A stretch of DNA of 64,000 bases from Mercenaria mercenaria (GCF_021730395.1 NC_069377.1:45276501-45340500), one strand, 5' to 3'; positions 36,971 to 48,464 are shown, counted from the stretch's first letter. The notes: generated by a model not told the origin, from the letters alone. Made by a program: numbers and translations.

Positions 36971-39900
36971 ATGGTTCGGAAGCAAGATGTATTTCTCACG
37001 TGCATGTTTATATTGCACGTGAGTCTCGGTGCACACACTCCAGCAGCGAAGGTGAATCCGGCAGGTAATAAAATCTTTGGTACATAAAATTGTGTTTAAT
37101 ATTTATAGTTCAATGTAAGTCGTTTGTTTATATAATAATGTTATTTTTCAGAATATGAAAAATAAATCATTATTTACATATTTAACTGAGAGAACAAATT
37201 AAATTACAGCTCTCGTAAATCTATACGTCTTTAATAACAAGAAACAATAACGTTTCGTCTTTTATCGTTTAGTAATAATTAAATTGATTCTTAATTGTAA
37301 AAATGAATGTTCAATTATTTGTTAAAGATATATGTTATTATTTCAGAATGTCGATCTTTGATGGACTTGTATCTTGTTGTTGACGGCTCTGACAGTATTT
37401 CCTACCCAGACTTTAATCTCTTAAAGAGGGCCATAGAGAACTTGATACCAGAGATAGACCTCGGACATGACAAAGCCCGGATAGGCATGCTAGTGTACAG
37501 CTCGGACGTGCCAGACCAAAGTAAACATGTATTCTCTTACGACCGTAACTACCTCATCAATGCTGCTCGAACGTTGCAGCACCCGCGTGAGGGCACTAAA
37601 ACATGGCTTGGTATTAAGGTACGGTTTAGTCCTACGCATCTTTAATTGGTCTTTCTATATTACATGTAGTAAACTTGTATTAAAGCTGTTATTAAAATTT
37701 ATACAGGACGCATTATGAAACACAAACTGATTCTTTAACAACGGTTTTTCAAAATTGCAGTATTTTTTCTTCTAATAGCCTTTATATTGCATGTTTCAGT
37801 ACATGAATATAGAGGTACTTCTTTTCAGCTGAATGTTGATGAGCAAAGAAATACTAATAAAATAGTTAACATTGGAAGCTGAAGGAAATAAATGTATGCA
37901 TAAAATATGACAAAATATGATTTATCCTTTCGGAAAAGGTACACTTTCTTATATAAATATTCTTTTGCAGCATATGCAGAAAACGTTCAAGAAACACGGC
38001 CGTGATGGCGTCCCGTGGGTATGTGTTGTAATCACCGACGGTATCAGTAAGAACAGGACAGCCACTATAGAGGAAGCCGACAAAGCGGCCAAGATGGGCA
38101 TTAGCATGTTTGCCGTCGGCATCGGCCACAAGATCGCTATCGAAGAGCTGGAAGAAATAGCATCCACTACGAATCAAGTTATGGCAATAAAAGATTTCAG
38201 TGAACTCCAGTATATGCTACAAACTATGATGTTTAGGATTTGTCGTAAGTATACTATATATGAAGACAAGTTGAATTTAGTTATACTCCCTATCAAGTTA
38301 AATATAGAAGACCAGCAACTCTGAATACGCTTATTAGTGTTTTATAGTTTCTTATACTCGAATGCTCGCAGGTTAGTTTTTTCAATAGATTGACTTGTAC
38401 TCTGTCATACTGCTGCAAGACAAATGAGGTATACAGGTTTTATTATAAATAAAGCGGCACGTGTATCATTTTTTTGCGTAATACAAATCATTCATTATTT
38501 TTCATTTTACCACAAGTAGCTTTTAAAATTGAATCGTTTGTATAAACGTTGTCCGAGTTACACAAATAAACGAATCTTTGTTTAATTTAACGCATTTTAA
38601 AAAATCATTTTCCAATCATTTATACAGCTTGCCCGGTTCCACCAACCTTACCTCTTGCCAAGTGTAACGACGGACCACGTGCAATTGGGAGCGTGCGCAC
38701 GTACCAATGTGCGCATGGATATCTGCAACGAGGAAACCCAGACATCACGTGTCAAGGTGACTTCACGTGGACAGACCTGTCAGCCGATTTTGAGTGTGTC
38801 CGTAAGTACATATATTTTTGCATTTTTTACTGTTACAAAAGAAAACCAACCTTTGTTTAACTTTTAAAGTCGCTGTCAATGAATTTTTGCTTTTATGAGT
38901 ACGACAGTTTGTCATTAATGATTGTATGTTTTAATACTCCGATATTCTGTAAACATATATTGAAATAAGTTATCACAGAAAACATTGTTAATGAACTATT
39001 AATATCAAATGCAATTAAAAGCTCTTATGTTATCAAAATTAATTTCTGTCAATTTTAGCCTGTGGTGTGAACACACCAGTAGTTAAGTATGGTACATGCA
39101 GTGGTGGAGACAACACAATTGGAACTGTCCGGACTTACAGCTGTAACAAAGGCTACCGTCCGATGGGAGATCCTACTACTAAGTGTATGAAGGATGCCAC
39201 ATGGAGTATACCTTCTTTTGAATGTGTTCCTTGCGGAAGCACACCTGCAATTGTAAATGGTATATGTGGGTCGGGAAAGTTTACAATTGGAGCTCACAGA
39301 ACACTTTCATGTAAACCAGGATATCGCGCCATTGGAAAAGCAGAAATCGTTTGCCTTGATGACCCGACCTGGGACCGTCCTCAGTGGAGTGTACCTGACT
39401 TCAAATGTGTTCCATGCGGGAATACACCAGCCATTACTCATGGTATATGTGGTGACGGTGACTTTATGATTGGAGCCCATAGAACACTTTCATGTAAACC
39501 AGGATATCGCGCCATTGGTAAAGCAGACATCGTATGCCTTGATGACCCGACATGGGACCGTCCTCAGTGGAGTGTACCTGACTTTCAATGTGTCCCTTGT
39601 GGAAATACACCCTCCATTACTCATGGTATATGTGGTGACGGTGATTTCATGATCGGTTCTCACCGAACACTTTCGTGTAAGCCCGGATATCGCGCCTTTG
39701 GTAAAGCAGACATCGTATGCCTTGATGACCCGACCTGGGACCGTCCTCAGTGGAGTGTACCTGACTTCCAATGTGTTCCTTGCGGAAATACACCAGCCAT
39801 TACTCATGGTATATGTGGTGACGGTGACTTCATGATTGGAGCCCACAGAACACTTTCATGTAAACCTGGATATCGTGCCATTGGTAAAGCAGACATCGTA

Positions 39901-42900
39901 TGTCTTGATAACCCGACCTGGGACCGTCCTCAGTGGAGTGTACCCGACTTTCAGTGTGTGCCCTGCGGAAATACACCAGCCATTACTCATGGTATATGTG
40001 GTGACGGTGACTTCATGATTGGAGCCCACAGAACACTTTCATGTAAACCTGGATATCGCGCCATTGGTAAAGCAGACATCGTATGCCTTGATGACCCGAC
40101 CTGGGACCGTCCTCAGTGGAGTGTACCTGACTTCCAATGTGTTCCCTGCGGAAATACACCAGCCATTACTCACGGTATATGTGGTGACGGTGACTTTATG
40201 ATTGGAGCCCATAGAACACTTTCATGTAAACCAGGATATCGCGCCATTGGAAAAGCAGAAATCGTTTGCCTTGATGACCCGACCTGGGACCGTCCTCAGT
40301 GGAGTGTACCTGACTTCCAATGTGTTCCATGCGGGAATACACCAGCCATTACTCACGGTATATGTAGTGACGGTGCTTTCGTGATCGGTGCTCACCGAAC
40401 ACTTTCGTGTAAACCTGGATATCGCGCCATTGGTAAAGCAGACATCGTATGTCTTGATGACCCGACCTGGGACCGTCCTCAGTGGAGTGTACCTGATTTC
40501 CAATGTGTCCCTTGTGGAAATACACCAGTCATTACTCATGGTATATGTGGTGACGGTGATTTCATGATCGGTTCTCACCGAACACTTTCGTGTAAGCCCG
40601 GATATCGCGCCATTGGTATAGCAGACATCGTATGCCTTGATGACCCGACATGGGACCGTCCTCAGTGGAGTGTACCTGACTTCCAATGTGTCCCTTGTGG
40701 AAATACACCAGCTATTACTCACGGTATATGTGGTGACGGTGATTTCATGATCGGTTCTCACCGAACACTTTCGTGTAAGCCCGGATATCGCGCCATTGGT
40801 ATAGCAGACATCGTATGCCTTGATGACCCGACCTGGGACCGTCCTCAGTGGAGCGTACCTGACTTCCAATGTGTTCCCTGCGGAAATACACCAGCCATTA
40901 CTCATGGTATTTGTGGTGACGGTGATTTCATGATCGGTTCTCACCGAACACTTTCGTGTAAGCCCGGATATCGCGCCATTGGTATAGCAGACATCGTATG
41001 CCTTGATGACCCGACCTGGGACCGTCCTCAGTGGAGTGTACCTGACTTCCAATGTGTTCCCTGCGGAAATACACCCTCAATTACTCATGGTATATGTGGT
41101 GACGGTGATTTCATGATCGGTTCTCACCGAACACTTTCGTGTAAGCCCGGATATCGCGCCATTGGTAAAGCAGACATCGTATGCCTTGATGACCCGACAT
41201 GGGACCGTCCTCAGTGGAGTGTACCTGACTTCCAATGTGTTCCTTGCGGAAATACACCAGCCATTACTCATGGTATATGTGGTGACGGTGATTTCATGAT
41301 TGGAGCCCACAGAACACTTTCATGTAAACCTGGATATCGCGCCATTGGTAAAGCAGACATCGTATGCCTTGATGACCCGACCTGGGACCGTCCTCAGTGG
41401 AGTGTACCTGACTTCCAATGTGTTCCCTGCGGAAATACACCCTCAATTACTCATGGTATATGTGGTGACGGTGATTTCATGATCGGTTCTCACCGAACAC
41501 TTTCGTGTAAGCCCGGATATCGCGCCATTGGTAAAGCAGACATCGTATGCCTTGATGACCCGACCTGGGACCGTCCTCAGTGGAGTGTACCTGACTTCCA
41601 ATGTGTTCCCTGCGGAAATACACCCTCAATTACTCATGGTATATGTGGTGACGGTGATTTCATGATCGGTTCTCACCGAACACTTTCGTGTAAGCCCGGA
41701 TATCGCGCCATTGGTATAGCAGACATCGTATGCCTTGATGACCCGACCTGGGACCGTCCTCAGTGGAGTGTACCTGACTTCCAATGTGTTCCTTGCGGAA
41801 ATACACCAGCCATTACTCATGGTATATGTGGTGACGGTGATTTCATGATTGGAGCCCACAGAACACTTTCGTGTAAGCCCGGATATCGCGCCATTGGTAA
41901 AGCAGACATCGTATGCCTTGATGACCCGACCTGGGACCGTCCTCAGTGGAGTGTACCTGACTTCCAGTGTGTCCCTTGTGGAAATACACCAGCCATTACT
42001 CACGGTATATGTGGTGACGGTGATTTCATGATCGGTTCTCACCGAACACTTTCGTGTAAGCCCGGATATCGCGCCATTGGTAAGCAGACATCGTATGCCT
42101 TGATGACCCGACTGGGACCGTCCTCAGTGGAGTGTACCTGACTTCCAATGTGTTCCCTGCGGAAATACACCAGCATTACTCATGGTATATGTGGTGACGG
42201 TGATTCCATGATTTGGAGCCCAGAACACACTTTCGTGTTAGCCGGATAGCTCCCGCCATTGGTATAGCAGACATCGTATGCCTTTGATGAGCCGACTGGA
42301 CCGTCCTCAGTGGAGTGTACCTGACTTCCAATGTGTTCCTTGCGGAAATACACCAGACATTACTCACGGTATATGTGGTGACGGTGAGTTCATGATTGGA
42401 GCCCACAGAACACTTTCGTGTAAGCCTGGATATCGCGCCATTGGTAAAGCAGACATCGTATGCCTTGACGACCCGACCTGGGACCGTCCTCAGTGGAGTG
42501 TACCTGACTTCCAGTGTGTCCCTTGTGGAAATACACCAGCCATTACTCACGGTATATGTGGTGACGGTGATTTCATGATCGGTTCTCACCGAACACTTTC
42601 GTGTAAGCCCGGATATCGCGCTATTGGTAAAGCAGACATCGTATGCCTTGATGACCCGACCTGGGACCGTCCTCAGTGGAGTGTACCTGACTTCCAATGT
42701 GTTCCTTGCGGAAATACACCAGACATTACTCATGGTATATGTGGTGACGGTGAGTTCATGATCGGTTCTCACCGAACACTTTCATGTAAACCTGGATATC
42801 GCGCCATTGGTAAAGCAGACATCGTATGCCTTGATGACCCGACATGGGACCGTCCTCAGTGGAGTGTACCTGACTTCCAATGTGTTCCCTGCGGAGATAC

Positions 42901-45900
42901 ACCTGTCGTTGACCATGCCACGTGTAATGACGGTGACAATCTTTTAGGCTCACGGCGAACGTACACTTGTGAAAACGGTTATGTTCTGGAAGGCACCCCT
43001 GCCATAACGTGTCAAGATAACGCCTCATGGTCCATTCCTCAGTTTAGATGTAAAGGTACGTATGGAATTATTATATTAAAATTATCAGATTTTCAAAGCG
43101 ATCGCTGCTTGAACTTCTGAAAGATAAAGGGTATTTTAAAACTCAAAATGAAGAATAACGTTCATGTCGCCATCGTTTCTTATTCCGTTAACATAAGGAA
43201 AAGTAAGAATTGAAGCACTGAATAAGATAAAGGGTATAACAAAGACGAAAAAACGGATACGAATAATAAAACAGATGTCGCGGATGTTTTCGTTTGTTTG
43301 CAACAGTATTGTTTAATATACATCTTTTCTGTTGCTAGATTGCGGCGATCCACCTGTAGTTGCAAACGCTTATACCGGCATTGGACCAAGTACTGTAGGT
43401 ACTGAGAGGGTATACTATTGTGAAAGTGGGTTCAAGATGGCTGGTCGTGGTAAGGTCATGTGCAAACGGAATGGCAAATGGCAAAAACCAAACTTTTCCT
43501 GTGAAGGAACGATAACCACGCCTCCTTCAAAAGACCCAAGTGAGTAAACCAGAAAAAAATTTATACGATACTATCTTCGCAGGACACTATACAGAAATGG
43601 TCTAGAACTTCTGTAGCAATAAATACATCGCAAAAAAGAAATAGTTCAAATATTATAGCTTATTGCAACTACAATTTTACATAAACAAAATGATGATAAG
43701 CGGCCATATAAACTTTTGTATGTATCGTTTATCCTAAGTGTATTCGTTTTTCATACAAAAAAAAATATTTCAAGAATGACTGTTATTTGGAATAATTGGA
43801 CATTAATTTCGTTTATCCGTACAGTGACACGGCAACTTACCGACAGTTTCTTTATTTCAGATGTATGTGACGGTTGCAGATATATGAATGGCGTGGGATA
43901 TAACAACCATCCATATGACTGTAACCAGTTTGTGCAGTGTTTTAAAGGCAGGAAAGGTTTGGAACCCATCTACCGGAAGTGTCCATTTGGTTTGTTCTGG
44001 GATCAGACTGTCCTCACGTGCAGGCCTTCAGATGAAGTGAACTGCCCCCACGGTATGATGATAATGATAGCTTTGATAAATTTATAATTATTACAAAGTT
44101 TTTCTTACGTTGAAATAAAGGAAAAATGTCTATTTGATACATAGATAGTAAAATTGTGTATTGAAATAAGGAATTATCATCTATTACAGATCGTTGTAAG
44201 GACCCGTTTGTTCACTCGTATAAACATAACGATCCAAACAAATGCTGCGCCTACTGGAAGTGTCAACACGGACGATCCTTTGGTGAATGTTGCGGAGACG
44301 GTTCCTCATATAGTCCCTCGAAACAACGGTGCGTTCCCGACTACGAATGCAAGGCTACTTGTCCATTCCAGGATGAAATCCCAGGTAATACCGGTATTTT
44401 GAAACATTAGTTTTGTCTTCCTGTGATTCACACGGTTTCACTGGGAATAAAAGTGCTTCTGTTTGATATATCGCAAACTCAATGGTTAATGATAATCTGT
44501 TACGACAATGACTTGGCAGACATGACATGCTCCAAGCACGACACCACACTGGATTTTTTTCTAATCTGGTATAAAAACGTCACAAACAAGCTTTTCACTT
44601 GTGTTTCCAAGGTCTATTTACATATTAATTTGATAATTTAAAGCAATTACATCTCCTTATTGCTCAGTTTAGCATGGAGTTTTGTCAACATTATTTGTTC
44701 TTTTTTGTCAGCGTGTGACAAGCAACCAGCTAAGAAAGACACACAGTTCAAGCAATATATCGGAAACGGTCACTGGACGACAATGGATTGCGCTCCTGGC
44801 ACTGCCTTCAACCCAGTCGATTGCAAATGTTCATTATTCATTATGTCCGTGCCAGGAGAGAAACGACGACAAGTGTGCAAGCCTGAAATTTATCTTCCAT
44901 TCAGCAATGGTTTCCAAGACCGATCGGGAAAAAATGTTTACATCAAGCCAGAAAATGTCACCATCCATAGAGGCGCTGCCTACTTCAATGGAAACTCCCG
45001 TATATTGATTAACCGTTTCGCTAATACGGAATTTGCCGGAAATCTCGTGATCAAATTCCGGTACAACGAGTTCCGACAAGGAAGTTACTTTAACGAATTG
45101 CAAGCCCTGGTTACCAATGGTGATTGCGGGTCCGATCCTTCGATTGTTATAGCCAAGATGCCTGGACATGTTCTTCTCGGGGCAAAGGCACGTGCATCGA
45201 CAAGTTTTGCACTACCAACACTGGTAAGATAGCGTTTCCTTTTTTATGAAATTTGAACAAAAAAGAAGCAATTTTTATGGTCATTGAACAATAACAGGAA
45301 ACATGAAAACAAAATTAAAAATATGAAATACATGCTTTTTTAGAGTTCAACTTCATTGCGCGTTTTCTTGTATTTTGCGTTAGCGAATTCAGCCCAAACT
45401 GTATGATAATCTATTATTCTGATTTTTTTTTTTATAAAACGAAATGTCATATATATATATATATACGGCTTGTTTAATAGAATAGTGAGAAAATATATGA
45501 TCAAGCCAGTTGCTTTGTAGGAAGTGCATGTAAATTTACTGATTCCAGATAGGGGCACAACATTGGTTTTAGCATCAAATCTTTAAACATTTTAAAAAAT
45601 ATATATTTTGATCTCTTTTTACAGGATAAAGAATGGAAAGAGGTTATATATATTCATAATACAAAGAATTTGGAGGGTAGAGTGTGTGGTGCCTCCAAAG
45701 CCAAATGGTCGTACGGCCATATAAAAGGAAATCATTGCGCAATGCAAATAGGCTATGGCAGCGGGCTACAATCGTATGTCGGTCTGATTGATGATGTAAG
45801 TGTGATCTTTCTTAGTGCGCTTATATAATGGAAATAAACAATAATAGAATTATTGGATTGTGCTTAAGTCAATATTTTTGACAAGCTGCGCAATGTCACA

Positions 45901-47487
45901 TAATCTATGTAACAGACACGTCTATTGATAAATACGCACTAGTATAGCTAAAGTTTTCCAACATTCAGTCATTATGGTTATATATAAATTTTGTGTGCTT
46001 GACCTTAATTTGAATGTCAGTACCAACTGTCCGGGGACTGCAAGTTTTGGAACTTACCATTAACAGCACGTTATCTATTCAAATTACCAACGCATATTTT
46101 CCCCAAGATTACCACGTGTCATTTCTAAAAATTACAATTTGTGATGTTTCCAAAAAAAGACGATTTTGAGTAATGTCCCATTGTGATAATAATTAACTTC
46201 TCAAAATTACAGTATGCAGTTTCTTAAAATTATTTTATGAATTTTGTCAGAGTTATGCAACAATATGTCTAAACAAGAGCACCGCCTTGCGGGTGCTGAC
46301 GCTCATCTGATTTTTTTTGTGTAATAGAAATATTGTCCTACCCATGATTTTCTAAGTCTAAAAAGGGCCATCATTCTTGCAAAAAGCAGGTTAGAGTTAT
46401 GTTTCTTGATGTTCAGTGTCCACTTATGATGGTGAAAAACTGTTGCAAGTTTTAAAGCAATAGCTTTGATAGTTTATGAGAAAAGTTGACTTAAACATAA
46501 TACTCAACCAAGAAAATTATTTTCTAAGTCCAAAAAGGGCAATAATTATTGCAAAAAGCAGGATGTAGTTATGTTGCTTGCTGTACAGGGTCAGCTTATG
46601 ATGGTCAACAAGTGTTGCAAGTTTCAAAGCAATAGCTTTGATAGTTTAAGAGAAAAAGTTGACCTAAACATAAAACTTAACCAAGAAATCTGATATTTTC
46701 TAAGTCCAAAAGGGGCCATAAATCTTGCAAAAAGCAGGATGGAGTTATGTTTCTTGCTGTACAGGGTCAACTTATGATGGTGAACAAGTGTTGCAAGTTT
46801 TAAAGCAATAGCTTTGATAGTTCAGGATAAAAGCTGACCTAAACATAAAACTTAACCAAGAAAACTGATTTTTTAAGTCCAAAAGGGGCAATAAATCTTG
46901 CAAAAAACAAGATGGAGTTATGTTTCTTGATGTACAGGGTCTGCTTATGATGGTGAACAAGTATTCCAAGTTTCAAAGCAATAGCTTTGATAGTTTAGGA
47001 GAAAAGTTGACCTAAACATAAAACTTAACCAAGAAATCTGATATTTTCTAAGTACAAAAGGGGCCATAAATCTTGCAAAAAGCAAGATGGAGTTATGTTT
47101 CTTGCTATACAGGGTCAGCTTATGATGGTGAACAAGTATTCCAAGTTTCAAAGCAATAGCTTTGATAGTTTAGGAGAAAAGGTGACCTAAACATAAAACT
47201 TAACCAGGCAACGCCGACGCAGACGCCGACGCCGACGCCGACGCCGACAACCGCTCAAGTGATGACAATAACTCATCATTTTTTTTCAAAAAATCAGATG
47301 AGCTAAAAATGCCAATGTAATTTCTCAAAATTAAAACATGTAATTTGTAATTTTTCCCTATTACTGTTATCAGTAATTGAACTACATCTTATAGTTATTA
47401 CTTTATGTAATGTTTACATTTATTCTATTTCAGTTTTACGTTTACCAGTGCCGTCCAAGAGCTGGATTACTGAACATTAACTACTGA
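36971..47487 (+). CDS. Gene B: secreted VWA, 24x sushi, chitin-binding and laminin-G protein, Pif/BMSP-like (11 coding exons)
   Basis: Exons: 36971-37064, 37347-37618, 37971-38244, 38628-38801, 39059-43055, 43339-43539, 43861-44052, 44190-44384, 44712-45223, 45625-45795, 47434-47487. All introns are GT-AG and the phases join. Product about 2045 aa if the sushi exon is in frame. Order: signal peptide (exon 1); VWA (exons 2-3, residues about 38-210); one sushi in exon 4; 22 in exon 5; one in exon 6; two chitin-binding modules (exons 7, 8); small Cys module and LamG-like domain (exons 9-10); tail ending LLNINY. Known: VWA, chitin-binding and LamG in this order mark the Pif/BMSP shell-matrix family. 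Inference: an extracellular chitin-associated matrix protein in which sushi modules form a long spacer. The frame is broken within 42083-42300. Other VWA/sushi proteins such as SVEP1-type were considered, but the C-terminal half matches gene A module by module. Confidence 0.88.
37347..38244 (+). other. Gene B VWA domain (exons 2-3)
   Basis: Exons 37347-37618 and 37971-38244 encode residues about 32-213. The metal-binding site looks complete: DGSDS at residues 44-48 (the DxSxS motif), Thr in the GTKT loop near 115, and Asp145 in VVITDG. Known: such a MIDAS holds a divalent ion and mediates ligand or matrix binding. The hydrophobic strands LYLVV and WVCVVITDG fit the Rossmann-like core. Gene A has no counterpart. 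Confidence 0.87.
39059..43055 (+). repeat. Gene B exon 5: giant coding exon of 22 sushi modules, including a 20-unit 183-bp tandem array
   Basis: A single exon of 3997 bp. It starts with one divergent sushi (Cys at 39061). Units of 183 bp (61 aa) then begin at 39232 and recur to 42889. A divergent last sushi (CGDTP) starts at 42890. Unit landmarks: CGNTPAITHGIC, HRTLSCKPGYRA, ADIVCLDDPTWDRPQW, SVPDFQC. Units differ at only a few sites (A/S/V/D after CGNTP, A/S before HRT, K/I before AD, D/E in the GDGDF loop). Each has the four sushi Cys plus a fifth in HGIC. The near-identity at DNA level implies recent expansion or homogenisation. Copy number in the assembly may be wrong, because the units are almost the same. 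Confidence 0.9.
42083..42300 (+). other. Frame-breaking indel cluster in the sushi array (units 16-17)
   Basis: Relative to neighbouring units this stretch shows at least eight small changes. An A is missing in the GGTAAAGC run, a C in GACCTGGG, and a C in CAGCCATT. There are changes around GATTTCATGATTGG and CCCACAGAACAC, and others in GTGTAAGCCC, GCCTTGATGACCC and GACCTGGGACC. Most lie in short homopolymers. Units 16 and 17 together span 364 bp instead of 366, so the frame does not recover. All other units are intact. This looks like a low-quality consensus patch or a misjoin between repeat copies, but true decay of one haplotype is possible. Confidence 0.8.
43861..45795 (+). other. Gene B exons 7-10: chitin-binding modules and laminin-G-like domain
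   Basis: Exon 43861-44052 encodes a peritrophin-type module (NNHPYDCNQFVQC, FGLFWDQTVLTC) with one extra Cys near its start (CDGC). Exon 44190-44384 encodes a second (KHNDPNKCCAYWKC). Exon 44712-45223 (512 nt) encodes the small Cys module plus most of the LamG-like domain (RGAAYFNGNSR, LVTNGDCG, SIVIAKM). Exon 45625-45795 completes it (WKEVIYIHN, YVGLIDD). A dibasic KRR precedes the LamG part. In gene A the material of exon 9 is spread over three exons. Confidence 0.87.
46273..47310 (+). mobile_element. Tandem-repeat-cored non-autonomous element in the last intron of gene B
   Basis: Starts ACAAGAGC with a hairpin (GCACCGCCTTGCGGGTGC). Next comes CGCTCATCTGATTTTTT, the inverse of the 3' end AAAAAATCAGATGAGC. 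The core is about five units of roughly 174 bp, marked by AAGCAATAGCTTTGATAG at 46453, 46625, 46802, 46975 and 47149. After the core comes a GACGCC run, then a hairpin, then CTAAAAAT. No coding capacity. Superfamily uncertain: the hairpin followed by CTAA recalls Helitron/Helentron ends, but inverted subterminal copies are present. Confidence 0.65.
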
Positions 47488-48097
47488 AACGGAATTCTCA
47501 ACGATACACCACTGTGATACAGCGTCACGCGTCTGAAATCTCCATTCATATATTTATAAACGTCTCATCTTCATTATCCAAAACCCAAAGCCGAATGCTC
47601 GTCCTGAAAGGACTTCCATAAAGCATTTGTCAACGTGTAGTGCCATTTGTTTTGTTATGTGTATCTTATATGTGAGAGAGTATTTCATTGAATATATATG
47701 ATCATGTGTTTATAATTATTATATAATGTGTTTTTGATTCTGTTGAATGTTTAATATATATAGTGAGAGCCGTCACGTTAAAAGGGGCCATGTAAAATTT
47801 CAAATGTGATGCGTCAAGTAAAAACGGGACTGTATAGATTTTTGGTAATTTCTTAGCAATAGAATATCTTTTGCTGTTCGTCTGCGAAAGAAAAATTACC
47901 TAATTAGTAACTTTAACATGACGGATACTATAAGCTTTAGACTGTATATATATTCGTATGTAGGTCTGTTGTTTTTCATTCATCTAATTTATTTTTATAT
48001 CCATTATACATGATGTTGATGCTTATACGGTATAAAATTTCAAATGTTTACATTTCAGTCATTTCGTTTTAATTGATTGTTGATCTAAATTATAAAC

Positions 48098-48103
48098 AAT
48101 AAA
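48098..48103 (+). terminator. Candidate polyadenylation signal of gene B
   Basis: AATAAA about 610 bp after the stop codon at 47485-47487, in AT-rich non-coding sequence without open frames. No stronger signal is seen closer to the stop, so the 3' UTR probably runs to about 48120. Confidence 0.5.
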
Positions 48104-48335
48104 TTATAGAAAAAAGTTGTCGTTTGTCATACATTAGAATATATCTATGGTAAACATATTGAATTCATATAAATATACAGTTCGATGAAGCAATTGCCGG
48201 TTTTGTTTATAAAGAAAATAAAGGGAAATTCTACTATTGTGTTTAAATGGTTCAAAGGAGAAAATCAACAGGAATGAAAACTCGCTGCGGTAGGACTGGA
48301 TAACCATGTTAAAACACAATTTTTAATAGTGGATA

Positions 48336-48464
48336 ATGGGCAGTTCTGACTGGATATCAGATTCTGTTCGCTACATCGAAATGTCTGAAGGTGATCGTAA
48401 GCCTACAGCACAGGGTTTCCACTTCCTGAAGCCTCCAACATCCGCTCTTATATCCAAGGTGTAA
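48336..48464 (+). CDS. Short ORF or first coding exon, 42 aa, unknown
   Basis: ATG at 48336 opens a 42-residue frame (MGSSDWISDSVRYIEMSEGD at its start, then KPTAQGFHFLKPP). The composition is protein-like in a region otherwise full of stops. It ends ISKV-stop; an AAG|GTGTAA at the end could instead be a weak donor, making this a first exon of a plus-strand gene. It lies 230 bp beyond the 3' UTR of gene B. I do not recognise the family. Confidence 0.3.
   Translation: MGSSDWISDSVRYIEMSEGDRKPTAQGFHFLKPPTSALISKV

Noticed and set aside
39490-42772. Long minus-strand and off-frame open frames across the sushi array
   Set aside because: They repeat with the 183-bp period and are shadows of the sushi coding frame; the true frame has Cys spacing, splice sites and flanking modules.
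36971-47487. SVEP1-like or complement-receptor gene
   Set aside because: VWA and sushi are shared with such proteins, but there are no EGF or pentraxin modules, and the C-terminal half is chitin-binding plus LamG as in gene A.
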